Shown here: positions 34,560-45,156 of the stretch, in pieces
Numbering within the stretch: position 1 is the stretch's first letter
Layout: each line of letters begins with the position of its first letter
NCBI GenBank assembly: GCA_038087015.1
Contig: JASBNA010000026.1
Span: 124,001-188,000, forward strand
DNA length: 64,000 bases
Direction of reading: 5' to 3'
Origin: Cerrena zonata
Taxonomy: Eukaryota > Basidiomycota > Agaricomycetes > Polyporales > Cerrenaceae
The notes under the pieces: model-generated
The model's input: the letters and a program-made list of their open reading frames with translations, nothing else
Database searches by the model: none
What the model was told of the DNA's origin: nothing
Position numbers and translations under genes: made by a program

Positions 34560-35420
34560 GGACCCTTTCGTCTTGTCTCAACAGAGCAACGTCAAAAGCT
34601 TGCATATGTCATCCTTGTCGAACTGCTCATGCACCAACTTGCCTGCTTGACCTTGGTTGAAGTCGTACCTTCCCTTATTCTCAAGGGTATGGCCACCTGT
34701 ACATTGAAGACGAGGGTAGTGATGATTTTATTACCCACCATCGTGCCATTTTATGACATGCTGAGCGTATGAAGGAAGCCTACCCCCAGTTTGAAGATGA
34801 TCTCAAGGAAGCAGCGGCCGCCGGATTAATGCTGAATCTACTCCTATAGCTGCTGCTAACCCTTCGCTTGTCGCTGCCCCTGCCGGTGGCGTTACCGCTG
34901 CTATTGACAACTTTCCTCTCAGAGCAACTGACGTCTTACACGCTAGACACTCAAGAAGTCCTAGTCAATCAAGAACCTTGTTGGCAGTCTCAATACAGAG
35001 TTCAGTTCTGCGTGCGAAGAACTTCCTCTCGAAGAGCTCGGGCCCTTACTTGGTTCTGAAACTTCTGGCTCATTGGGCAAATACCCCTTGGTTCTCGTTT
35101 CCCATCTCAATGGCAGCAAGATACCCGATGGTTTCGACGTCCCAGCCATCAAGTCATATATCATAAACCTGGGGTATTGACTCTATGCGTGCCGATGGAG
35201 TCCTTCTCTTCGATGTCACGATAGAACATGCCAAGCGTCTGGGCTCTGAAGGTGAAGCAGAGGCATGGTTCGAGTTACTATTTACACTCAACATTCTGGT
35301 ATCTCATCTGGCGAATCTGGCGGCACTGTCGTCAACAGTGAGGAATTCCCCAACTTCAAGGCTGATCAAGATCTTTTGCATTCAAACAAGTCAAGGTCTA
35401 TACGTGATACTCCAAGTTGG
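34560..35420 (+). pseudogene. fatty acid synthase alpha subunit (FAS2-like) 5' fragment, copy 1
   Basis: Several frames together read LVSTEQRQKLAYVILVELL, the extreme N-terminus of fungal FAS alpha. Then come LKGMATCTLK, GSDDFITHHRAIL, MKEAYPQFEDDLKEAAAA, the ACP-region linker AAPAGGVTAAIDNFPLRATD, SIKNLVG, NTEFSSACEELPLEELGPLL, GKYPLVLVSHLNGSKIPDGF and RADGVLLFDVTIEHAKRLGS (start of the ketoreductase region). Frames change at least four times and stops intervene. The segment around the phosphopantetheine serine is not recognisable. It is a dead copy of about the first 350 residues. A working FAS2 must exist elsewhere in the genome. A similar fragment lies at 58.9-59.9 kb. Confidence 0.65.
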
Positions 35421-35539
35421 GTTTATCGATGCACTCCTTAGGTAGTACGACACCATGTTCGGATGCCTATGTCAAAAGTTCTTGAGAGTGTAGTCATCGT
35501 CATACTAAGTACGTAGAGCCCTATGTAATTTAAAACATT

Positions 35540-35760
35540 ATGTATATATTCTGAATTATTGTGCGCGTATGTTTAACATTGCGCACGTGAAGCTTAGATT
35601 ATTGGATTATTATGTGCACACAATCACGAGCATTGCGCATATATCTTTTGAAATGTGGCGAGTATATGTTCTAAAATATTGTGCGCATATCTTGAAATAT
35701 TGCGAACATGTGTATGAGCTAGAATATTGCGCACATATCTCTGAACCAATATAGTGCATG
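35540..35760 (+). repeat. degenerate array of TGCGCATAT-type motifs
   Basis: TATTGTGCGCGTATGT, CATTGCGCACGTG, CATTGCGCATATATC, TATTGTGCGCATATC and TATTGCGCACATATC recur at roughly 30-40 nt spacing in AT-rich DNA. It is related to the R1 repeats at 24.2, 58.3 and 61.5 kb. Peptides read across it are not genes. Confidence 0.6.
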
Positions 35761-35828
35761 TGTATTATGAATATATGCATTGCTATCCAGAATATTACGA
35801 TGTCCATTCTACTTAGTACTAATACGGG

Positions 35829-35985
35829 ATGGTGTACCACCGTAACATTGTATATATGCCATATGCCGAACCTAACTCAACTCAGAAAATGTGTACGGAA
35901 CTTGGAAATATGCGCGCAATCCCTAAAATGTGCGCAAAACCCCCCAAAATTATGCGGAATAATATTTATACAAATGGTACACCAT
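35829..35985. mobile_element. 157-bp MITE-like unit with 11-bp perfect TIRs (R1 family)
   Basis: It begins ATGGTGTACCA and ends TGGTACACCAT, an exact inverted repeat of 11 bp. The interior has TATGCGCGCAATCC and TGTGCGCAAAACC, as in the other R1 copies. No TSD is clear. Confidence 0.6.
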
Positions 35986-36463
35986 AGATATGCGACGTCA
36001 TGCCCATATTTGGAATATGTGGTTAGTGTCGCAATAGTGGTATTCACCTCGGAGCAGCCTGAAGTGTAAGGAGTAGTCCAATAGGGAGCAGTACAGCTCA
36101 GAGTATAATTATGTAGCTACCCTGATGCTTACTGCATTATTTTGACTGCAACAAGTGTTGCAATACACATTTCAGATGTCATATATCTCAGATTGTGACT
36201 TAAACTTGGTACAAAATGCTTGGACACATTAAAATAGGGGCAGAATAGATACATTACGACGATTTGGGACATTTAGAGCGAGGTAACCTCTCTAGTCCGC
36301 CATTGAAAGGCTCCTGGAATGTTAAACCGCATACATACCTTCCTAATTTGGAAAACCTGCTCCCCGTGATCATCACGGCAAGCAGTGACTGCCGACCAGC
36401 CGGAACAACGACTGCGATTTTACACCACAGTTCGACCCACTCTATACTTATGCAAATTGCTGT
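35986..36463. other. no gene seen
   Basis: AT-rich flank between the R1 unit and the TACAAAC repeat. No ORF is supported. Confidence 0.45.
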
Positions 36464-36668
36464 ATGGCGTCTCATGTGCACTTTTATTCCGATGTAAACA
36501 GAGTGCGTTTACATACAAATAAGGGAGTGTCTGTACAAACAAAGTGATGCGCCCGTACAAACTCCCGGTGCGCGATACAAACAAACAGTCCGGGGTATAA
36601 ACTCAAGAGAAACCCGGCCACGTGGTCAATTACCTAAGCGTGAGAACCAGGAGTTTCTGCCTTATTGG
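36464..36668 (+). repeat. dispersed repeat with five spaced TACAAAC motifs (copy 2)
   Basis: It aligns with 3729-3935 throughout, with about one substitution per ten to fifteen bases and the same five motifs. The copies diverge immediately after CTTATTGGG, marking a boundary. Confidence 0.7.
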
Positions 36669-36796
36669 GTGTCTGTTAGGCGCCCTAAGCAATGAAGATA
36701 AGATATGCCAGAACTAGAATACAAGCCCATGGTCACCACGGTCATATGCAGCCCAAACACAGCCTACAGCAAGCTGACACTTGCTGAAAATAACTC

Positions 36797-36816
36797 ATAG
36801 AGGGCCTTCGGCCCTC
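36797..36816. repeat. 8-bp-stem hairpin
   Basis: AGAGGGCC-TTC-GGCCCTCT is a perfect stem with a 3-nt loop, in strongly AT-rich surroundings. It resembles a terminator shape, but no transcript ends here that I can see. Confidence 0.4.
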
Positions 36817-37559
36817 TGGAAATAAATTATTTACTCTGAGTAGGGCACAGTATGCCCTTGTATACTATATTTGTACTCATTAAATTATCTACTTTTCAAA
36901 GTATGAACAATTTTAATGGAAATAATATTTTGACAGATTGGCTCATAATATCAATGTATGCTTGGGCCAAAAATATTTGTTCCATTGCTCTCCCTTTGCC
37001 TGTGCTTATTGAGAGGTTAGATTTTAGATTATAACCAAGTTTGTTGAGTTAATATACTACTTATTTCTATCCTGTAATTTCGCTTTCTAAAAAATCATCA
37101 ATGCAGTAGAATACACCTAAAATCTCACAGTTATGGTATATATGGAGTTTCAAATCTTCCCCCTTGTTACTACTGTGACATCTCTACTGTCTAAGTGGGT
37201 GCTGTATTTTACTTTATTTTGCAACTTACCCAAGAGCGCCCGCCTGCATCACCACCCGCCCGCCGAGCCACGCTTCGCGCAAGACAGGCTACCAAATACA
37301 GTGATGACCTACATCAGGAAAACCCCCCCTATCTAATTGGACGAAATCAGTCCTAGATCTTGCTAACCAGACACATGGATTATAGCAGCATTTTGACCAG
37401 AGCTGCTTAGAGCTAACTAGGACTGAATCAACCCTGGATCTCTTGCTAATTTCATTCTAGATTGCTTGCTAGTTCAGTCCTAATTTGCTTCATACACAGC
37501 GGGGATTCATCTCTGGGACCAGTGATCCCAGGGAAAGAACATTGAAATAACATGGTCCG

Positions 37560-37830
37560 TGTTGTTCCGATGTTCCCCAAAAAAACAAATTAAGAAACAT
37601 CGTGAGAAACATGACAAATGTTTATCTAATGTTCGTTTGAATGTTTTCCCAATGTTTTTCCGTGTAATAGGTTTCATGTTTTGATCAATGTTTTTCCTTA
37701 TGTTTATTTAGCTAATATATTAAATGTTTTTTCCATTGTTTTCTCAAGAATACAATTAGGAAACATTATGTCAACATTTGTTATATTTTCATGCTAAAAT
37801 TATACCCCATGTTTTTTCCATGTTTTTAAC
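37560..37830 (+). repeat. degenerate array of ATGTTT(TT)CC motifs
   Basis: ATGTTTTCCC, ATGTTTTTCC, ATGTTTTGAT, ATGTTTTTTCC and inverted GGAAACAT/GAAACAT recur about a dozen times in 270 bp with irregular spacing. Confidence 0.5.
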
Positions 37831-38242
37831 CGGAAATAGTACAATGTGTGACAGTGTGACAGACTACCAATTCAGGATTCGCGAGCGAGAATTGTGATTC
37901 AGGAATGAAAATCACTGATAGGAGACTGAGAAACAAGACCAAGAATACATGAAATAAGCTTGAAGAATGTAAATACATGACATCAGACTGAAAACTGAGG
38001 AAAGGGATTTAAGATCACAGAAACTAGGTATAGGAGTCGCTGCTCTAGATTAGAGATATTTGAGGTGAGATAAGAGAGGTGCCATTGTAGAGCACCGAAC
38101 TGCGATCTACGATAGAGAGTGACGAGATCGGACTGGTGATACCTGAGAGGAGACTTAGGACCAGGAGACTCGGGATTAGGAGGACGGGATTGCAGACCAT
38201 ATATACACAACTCGAGACAACACAAGAGCAGAATAAGGACCC

Positions 38243-40030
38243 TCAAACGGAGATCGCGAGACCGCGGAGATCCGTGAGGGGCAGCGATGCAAGTAAATGG
38301 ATGTCAGGAACTAGGAGACGCTCCATACTTTCAGGAGCGTACAGATGAGGTGCAGCATGTAGATTCGCTGGGAGGTAAATGGGTATTCGTGATAGCAATT
38401 CATCATGTGTTGGAGCGACGCGAAGTTCGTCAATCTCCACGAAGTCGTTATCGTGACGAGGCCCATTCTGGGCAAAGGGGGCCAGGACCTTCATAAGCGT
38501 TATGAAGTGCAGCCATGTTTCCTTCATTAGATATGGCTACACGTGGTTGACCTCCTTCTTCGCGGGGCTGAGTTTTTCTTTGTTCACGATTGACAATCGA
38601 GACAATTTGGTCCGCGCGTGAGGTAAGATGGCGAATGAAAATTTCACGGGAGGATGTCGACAAGGAAGTGATTGGATCTCTGAATGTAGGTGTTGATGAC
38701 GAAACGCCCTCAATCCAATGGTCCAACCACTCGCGCACGGCGAAGACTAGTGGGCCTAGCTCGTTATATGTTGCCGTCGCATTCTTGACCCGCACGAGGC
38801 ACCTATATTGAAGTGTATACGATGAGTGTTTTGGCAAGCCGGAATACACCTAGACCTACTGAAGGAGGACTGTCGTCAGGGAACTGAATACCTAGGCGCC
38901 ACCTATCTCACCAGCGAAGAGCATATTGGGGTCCCGGAAAGAGCTTCTCGTCACTGCGTCACTCATGCAAGATTGCACGTTCGCAGAGAATGTTTGAAAA
39001 TTCTCCATCAAGATCATGTACAGCGCACTATACACAGTATCGCGTTCAGCATTAAACGATTTATGTAGAAGCAAGCTCACTTGGACAAATGACTAAGAGC
39101 GCTTTTGGTCACGAAGTCGGATGAGAAGTACTGCGTGAACGATAATAAATTAGATAAAAATCTCGAAACCCTCGAAAACTACTTACTTGAAGAAAAGGAA
39201 TGTATCCCCGTTGGAATGAAAGTATGTTTCGGTCACTACCTGCGTGAATTGAAATATTCTTCCAATTGAGGATATCATTGACCCGAGCGAGACCGTTGTC
39301 CTACAAGAACATAAGCTCCGGTTATCTATAGAACCAGCCTAACTCACCCTTGCAATGGCAGACAACAAAAGCTAACCCGAGGTATGAGTTGAATTACACG
39401 ACTAACACCCATAATATGACCCACCTGTCCGTCATCAGAAGACTTATATAAGATGTTCATGTAAGCTATCGTGTAACGATCCATAGAAAATGGAACCATA
39501 CCAAGATGAATTGTTCGAGGTCGCCTCAGGAAGGAGACCAACAAAGGCATATATGTCCAAGACATGACGAAATTGAAATCTGTCAAATAAGAAATGTTTC
39601 AGAGCATTGTGAACTTCAGATGGAGTTTTTGTTTTTTTGTTTGTAGGAAATAGCGCGTCTGTAGTAGCGTTTGATAGTTGGGCAAGATCGTTTTCCTGCT
39701 TAGAGGATCCAGAAGGTGTAGAATCAGAGTTTGCTTGTGTATCATCGGCTGTACCATTTGGACTATCATGTCGAAATCGACATTGGAATCCTCTTTTACA
39801 GTCGCAGGTACGCTAATACCACGAGCAAACACCAAGTGGAACCCGTGGTCCTGGGGGCGTGGGTGAGCCACTACCCCGTGTAGAGGTAGTAGAAGTAGTA
39901 GGAGAGAATTTATCGTGTAAATATCTACACTTGTTGCCGGAACGACAACCACCCTTGGTTTTGAAGGAGCGGCAGGGTTGAGACATGGCAAAGCGAAGAG
40001 GTTAAGCTGAACCCTAATACCTCGAAGCAC
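38243..40030 (-). pseudogene. N-terminal fragment of a ZNFX1-like (NFX1-type zinc-finger) RNA helicase
   Basis: Minus-strand exon pieces read RPRTIHLGMVPFSMDRY, NDILNWKNISIHAG, ILSFQRGYIPFLQ, YFSSDFVTKSALSHL, YSTLYMILMENFQTFSAN, REWLDHWIEGV..TPTFRDPI, VSIVNREQRKTQ, AALHNAYEGPGP and then, after a one-base insertion near 38465, GPRHDNDFVEIDELRVAPTH, DELLSRIPIYLPANLH and ESMERLL. The order RHDNDF..I..LRVAPT.EELL..IP.YLP, followed by ERLLD, is what I recall just before the helicase core of fungal ZNFX1-like SF1 helicases. Homology stops near 38290, before any helicase motif. It is a truncated, frameshifted copy. Related proteins elsewhere act in RNA-silencing pathways; no activity is implied here. 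Confidence 0.5.
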
Positions 40031-40247
40031 GGTGGGTATATCTGTAAACTGGTAGACGCTGTTCTAACGTGATTGGGCGTGAAATATCTATACTTGGTGA
40101 TTGAAAAGACCTGATCATGCAGGGATTAAGTTCAATGAAACAAAAAACGCACTTGAAAAGCGAGGTATGCCTCCTTGCTGCATCTCGCAAACATTGAGTC
40201 TGTTCATGAAGTCCGTTCGTAACGTTAAAAAAATTCTGAGGTCCAGT

Positions 40248-40715
40248 TTAGTTGCAATTGAAATAGTTGACCTGGATAACGTTAGGACAGCCTTGCGTAT
40301 CTAATGCAACATTCTCAGTCAGTACACAGAAGCGGAACGTCATAGGAGGCAATTACCTTTGTTGACAGGGCAATCGTTGAAGTCATCGCAGCATTTGATG
40401 CAAGCTCTGTTTGCAGCAGGCTCGACAAGTTCGACATAGTGGTTGTATCTGCAAAAATACAATATTTGAGCCCAGCAGTACAGAGATAGACAGAAACACT
40501 TACCCGAGACAAACACTTCCTTCGGGGTTTCCCCTTCCGCCAGCTCCGCCCAGCCAGGCAAGAGCAATGTACCGAGTCTCTCCATCTCTTGGAAAGTCGG
40601 TAACATACTGTGCCAACATGAGGTAGGCGGTGAACTTGACGAAGGGGAAGTAGAATATAGCAGGGTTAGCAGACGTCGAAGGGTCGAGAGTATTTTGGGA
40701 TTTGTAGAAGGAGCA
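40248..40715 (-). CDS. Cys-rich, probably secreted basidiomycete protein (C-terminal exons)
   Basis: Three minus exons join in frame: about 40715-40504, 40448-40357 and 40300-40248, with 55- and 56-nt introns. They read FPFVKFTAYLMLAQYVTDFP, GETRYIALAWLGGAGG, PEGSVCLG, YNHYVELVEPAANRACIKCC, DDFNDCPVNK and DTQGCPNVIQVNYFNC before TAA. I recall the pattern Y..YVELV.P....CI+CCDD..DCP.NKDT.GCP.VI..NYF.C from a widespread basidiomycete extracellular protein family. The 5' end is unclear: a Thr-rich frame with ATG near 40860 (STTTATTVTTATATT) may be its start, but the join is not resolved. A signal peptide is therefore not shown. Confidence 0.55.
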
Positions 40716-41265
40716 TAGTTGGAGGATCGTTTGGAGGATCGTTTGAGGTCAGGAATCCAACTCAGGATGAAGTGAAGCACGGCTCTTCGGATGATGTAGA
40801 GAGAGGACAAGTAGTCGCTGTTGCTGTTGTTACTGTCGTAGCCGTCGTGGTACTGGGATTCATTGACATCCCTCGTCCTGGCACTTGAAGCGTCCCGGGT
40901 GATTGTTCTTCGTGGGTGTCTAGGAGACGGATCTGGGTTCAGCCTCTGTCGTCATGATCATATGGGGAGGTCTTGTCTGCTTGTGTGTTTCAGAACCGTG
41001 TTGATCTTTAGGAACGGAGCCAAAACGAGAAGGTGCACCATCGTTCCACATACCATCAATAAATCGTCTTCATCCCTCCTTCCACCACTCGACCGATGGC
41101 TCCAAGATCCTAGATAACGGAGGTCGATTAACCAGAGGACCCGAGTCGATCGCAGGCCCCAGTAGATCTCATGGGAAGAGTGGTGTAAACACGAAAAATC
41201 GAGTAGAGGTCGGGGAATAGGCAATAGGTCGTTTGGGAAGAGGTTTATTTATCAAAGCTAGTGAG
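40716..41265. other. probable 5' flank, unresolved
   Basis: It contains the possible Thr-rich first exon of the Cys-rich gene near 40860-40790 and a tandem of CGATCCTCCAAA. No other gene is supported. Confidence 0.35.
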
Positions 41266-41439
41266 TCAGATGTATGCGCCGGCGTGAGAGGGGTTGGTTG
41301 AGAGGATGGCCCTGCGACCTGGAGGCTTGATCCCGAGCGGTTGGGCGTCGTACTTGACGTTACCGCACTCTTGACATCTGATCGACCATAGTCTTCTCTC
41401 TATACACAGCACGATGATAGTACCCATCAAGGCAGTCAT
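41266..41439 (-). CDS. 57-residue ORF with a hydrophobic N-terminus and C-x2-C
   Basis: ATG at 41439, stop at 41268-41266. It reads MTALMGTIIVLCIERRLWSI then RCQECGNVKYDAQPLGIKPP. The first 12-13 residues could be a membrane anchor. CQEC may bind a metal with partners. AATAAA-like sequence lies about 20 nt past the stop. It is short and unmatched by anything I know, so it may be the last exon of a longer gene or chance. Confidence 0.3.
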   Translation of the reverse strand: MTALMGTIIVLCIERRLWSIRCQECGNVKYDAQPLGIKPPGRRAILSTNPSHAGAYI

Positions 41440-44400
41440 CGTCGAGGAGATGCGTTCCGGGTTGGCTTCCGACGTATGCCTTTTCTCTCCTTTTATCCGT
41501 CTGTTTACTCATTTTCCGTAGGAAACTCTTGTCAGTCCAGCAGTAGAGGGACTCGATGTCCTGAACACATCCCCTGTCGACGACACCGAGCCGTCCAATA
41601 ATACCTCAGTCACGGTCCCCAGTGCGTCACCTTTCGAGTCCTCTTTCGTGTTAATCGTTTGCTTACCAGCTGATCAGACCGCGAACCGATTCGCCAGCAC
41701 ATTCTGCGCCGTACTCGAGCTTTAAAGCAATTCGCCCGGCGCAAACTTGAGTCGACAAAAAACGGTCTTGTTAGGGTGGCTAAGAAGGTGGCCGGAAGGG
41801 CCTAGGTCTTGTTGTCCTATTTCTTCATTCCCAACTCTTGCTATCCGTCGGTTCTTCCCTTCTTGTTTTCTTGTTTTCTCGTCCGTAGCCGCTCGTTTTC
41901 GTCTTTGCTCTCTTGCTCGTTTTCGTTTTCGTTTTCGTTTACTCGACCTGTTATCAGAGAATGCGTTCACAAAATATATTCGGTTAGGTATCAACTGCGC
42001 TACGAGCGGTATCAGCGGCGCCCACGATCGAAATGCCGACGTTAGCACGAGAAAGCAGGGGCAAAGAGGAGAGGCAGCAAGGGTACAAAGATGGCAGGTG
42101 GCGAGTTCCTCGACATTGGCCTGGAGATGATTCCTAAGTTCCTCAGTCTGATGCCCATGCAGAGTTTGAGAATCGTACCGGTGACACGCTTGGGTTCACC
42201 AGTGGATTTTTAAAGGTAGGTGATCTCCGTACACTTGTCGACAGGATTGAAGAGCTTGAAGTCACAGGTTTAAGGCCGGTACTGGCACGAGTAGGGTCAT
42301 TGAGAGCACCGACACATTGGCCTATGGCGTCCTAGTTCTCAGTACGAAAGACATAGATAGAGAGCAAGATTAGGTTGTTAGCGGAGAAGGAGCCGTAGGT
42401 ACAAGGGGTATTGCAGTCAACGGTATGTCCTGTAGTTGGCAGTTGGTGATACCCGAAGAGCGTAGGCGAGTGCGAAGAGAATAGATGTGTCCATGGGCTC
42501 AGAAGGATAGAGTTTTGGTCGGTCTCGAGGGGTCGATAGAAAACATTCATATTTGCGGAAAACCAGACGAAAAAGTAGGTCAATCACTTGGGACCATCTC
42601 CTAAAATCGGTTTATCAGTACTGGGTTGGGTGATAACTCACCAACTAAAAACCGGACTTTTGGAAACATTTTGTATATGCGAGGCGCAGTCGCAACCAGT
42701 AAATCGATGCCTTTTCGATCTGCAAGGCGTGAAAGTACGACAATCGTTACTGCATTTATGATGAGAATATGCCTAGTGCACAAGCAATTTGGAGACTCAC
42801 TGTTGTGAATCGATGCGCATCTCGCGTGTCGATACTTTGACTATCCCGGATCTTACCATTTGACTATAATATCCTTTGACCTACCCCGTTTTCTTTGTTC
42901 ACCACTTCTTCCCCTGTTTCACTTGCCTATAGGGCTAATTTCACTGTTTCCGTGTTCCGTCCATTTTGACTGATAGTACATTTGACTTGATCCCGCACAT
43001 GTATAAATACCAGTGATGAGAGCGACTAACTGTATCGTCTCATCCCCGTAATCCTATCGCATTCTCTACTTCAACACTCACTAAAATCTGTCTGGGGGGG
43101 ATCGGATGCTGGGCGAAACCTTTCTGCAACCAAGTTGTGGTTCAACGCCCGAGTGGTTGGATAGATCCAAAAGGGCCTAAGTAGCATCCTGAGATGGATT
43201 CAGGAATCCCAGGCGGGTTTCTACACCTCCTTGATGAGGGTTGGAAACAAAGCTAAGTTGATGTCGTGAAGATTCGAGGCCCTGTTCAGAAGAGAGGCCA
43301 GGAGGAGAGCCCGAGGTTTTGCAGACAACTTCAACCCGGCGGACATTTTCAAAGTTAGCATGATATCTCCTTTGCCAACTTTTCGGCGTCAGTGGCTAAT
43401 TCTTACGCATATCCCACAAGTTGTTCAAATTTGCCTATAACGCCAATCGGCGAAAGACAATCAACATCCTGACTGGATTTAGTGGAATGCTTTCAATGTT
43501 GAGATCCTAAATCATGAATTGGAAATGGGTAGACAGTAGAGGAACATGTACTCTAGTGGTTATATTTTGTATGGCTTGTCTGCCTATAGCATCATTCACC
43601 GCTGTCGATGGAAGACGGGCAGCGGGAAGGCCCCCGACGGAAGACCATGTCTAGCTGATCGCACTACTCGACACATGGTGTCTTTGCCGTGCACAACAGC
43701 ACAGACAGGAACTGCAATCATACGAGCCCAATTCCGAGTGTCGAAAATCTTGTTAAACCTGACCGCGATTAAAGTCTAGGGACGAGAGAACGAGTGACCG
43801 CCGACGGGAGACCATGTCCAGCTGATCGCACTACTCGACACATGGTGTCTTTGCCGTGCACAACAACACAGACGAGTCCTCCAGTTCGTATGACACGTTC
43901 TGAGAGACCCAAGGGCAACGATGACGAGAGTTAGATTCACCGTCGACTCGGATCCGGAAGCAGTAGGGAGAGATCCGGGTCATCGGCGCTAGATTGCTTT
44001 CCCATCACTCATCTCGAATATGCAATCTTGCCAACACCGACTATGCTATTTGTTATTCGAGTCCTCGTCCAGATACGGTCGTACTTCTCTGCGTGTTCGT
44101 GGCTGACCAGGCTCACCGACTTCTGTCTAACAGCGTTCCCCGAATGTACCAGAACAGTACAAGGAGCGGTGGCAAGGCGACGGTGCAAGGCTTAGTTGCC
44201 ACCAACGTTAGCACATATCGACGTAAGTGGCGTGGAACAACACCTCTTTCCTCCACTTACCATCCCGACTCGCGCATCGGCGTTCGGTTAGCCCAACAAC
44301 AGCAGCAAGAACAACATCATGCTGCGGGTCCCTGAGGGATGCCTGGAGGACCCACACACGATCTAATTCCATAAGGCAACACCTGTCGAACCTACGAGTA

Positions 44401-44721
44401 CTAACTGAATGTTCGTATCCAGATTGAGCTCTCAGACTTACCCACCAGAGTCCGCGCTAGAATTCCAATCCCGATTCGCGTTTCACTGCCAGTACAAGGA
44501 TATCTTGTGTATCGTCCGTAATATTAACTATCCTCTCGACTCTTCACAACACCTCCACTTACTGAACGTTGAACTCCGGTTACATGTTCCTTTTTCATGA
44601 TTGGTTTATTGGTAAGTCTTTCGAGATAATGATATAGCATGGAACAAAGAAGAGCTAACAGCGATAGACCTGAAAGCTTAGGCTTGCTATACCCCTCTAA
44701 CAGAAACACTCTCCTCGAGAA
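41440..44721. other. long stretch without a supported gene
   Basis: Holds a short CGTTTT tandem (about 41924-41942), a TATA-like TATAAATA near 43001 followed by a CT-rich stretch without a downstream ORF, and the direct duplication at 43637-43875. Short ORFs at 41747, 42332 (minus), 43546 and 43994 show no motif. Confidence 0.45.
43637..43875 (+). repeat. spaced direct duplication of about 71 bp
   Basis: 43637-43707 and 43805-43875 both run from CGACGG(G/A)AGACCATGTC through CATGGTGTCTTTGCCGTGC to ACACAGAC. They differ at only a few positions. The spacing is 168 bp. No TSD or TIR is visible. Confidence 0.65.
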
Positions 44722-45156
44722 ATGACGAAGAAGTCACCATCGCGGATCCACCACTCATACAAAAATCTAATCGCTCGCGTCTGTGCTGAAGAAGTCTCCC
44801 TCACATCGCTACCAGGATTCGACTCCATACCCGACTTGCAGCATGATCCAGAGCGCATCAATGAGGCCTCGCTCGGCGAGCTGGATCACCTTAGAGACTT
44901 GATACATCTAAAAGATCGCCTCACCATGCTCAAGCACAGGCTTCCGGTAATGCAGACTCTAGAGTTTACCTCTTCTCCCCAATACATTCGCAACAATCCC
45001 TACGAACAAAAGGACTACACCCTGATCGAGGAGATCAATGTTGGGAAATCTGCGTTATCTCTTACGGCTCATAAAAACCAGGGGGCGTCCAGTTGCGCAA
45101 GCGCTGAATCCAACCTATGTGGTGGTGGTGGTGCTTTGCACTCGGGGTCCTGCTGA
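44722..45156 (+). CDS. uncharacterised ORF of 144 residues
   Basis: ATG AAG-rich start MTKKSPSRIHHSYKNLI, then SLGELDHLRDLIHLKDRLTM (helical) and NPYEQKDYTLIEEINVGKSA. Codon use looks coding up to about residue 115. The Gly/Ser-rich end may already be intron or spacer. It lies 400 bp upstream of the tnp2-type transposase on the same strand and could belong to that element. Family not recognised. Confidence 0.4.
   Translation: MTKKSPSRIHHSYKNLIARVCAEEVSLTSLPGFDSIPDLQHDPERINEASLGELDHLRDLIHLKDRLTMLKHRLPVMQTLEFTSSPQYIRNNPYEQKDYTLIEEINVGKSALSLTAHKNQGASSCASAESNLCGGGGALHSGSC

Larger units (their letters stand above)
36669..37870. other. AT-rich, gene-free DNA with a hairpin and low-complexity arrays
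   Basis: Holds a GC-rich hairpin at 36797-36816, a split inverted repeat (ATCAGTCCTAG / CTAGGACTGAAT / TTCAGTCCTAA) at about 37345-37485, and the ATGTTTTTCC-type array at 37560-37830. No coding support. Confidence 0.5.

Noticed and set aside
41410..41726. three short plus-strand exons (IVPIKAVIVEEMRSG...; ETLVSPAVEGLDVLN...; ADQTANRFASTF)
   Set aside because: They can be spliced on paper but show no family motif, and they overlap the better-supported minus ORF.
41747..42130. ORF with Phe/Arg-rich runs (RFRFRFRLLDLL)
   Set aside because: It is produced by a CGTTTT tandem in two frames and is low-complexity.
42994..43090. promoter-like TATAAATA followed by a CT-rich leader
   Set aside because: No open reading frame or splice pattern follows within 500 bp, so a promoter call has no gene to support it.
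43125..43215. tRNA-like A and B boxes (GCCCGAGTGGTTGG; GGTTCAACGCC)
   Set aside because: The boxes are in the wrong order and spacing, and no cloverleaf can be drawn. At most a decayed tRNA-derived SINE.
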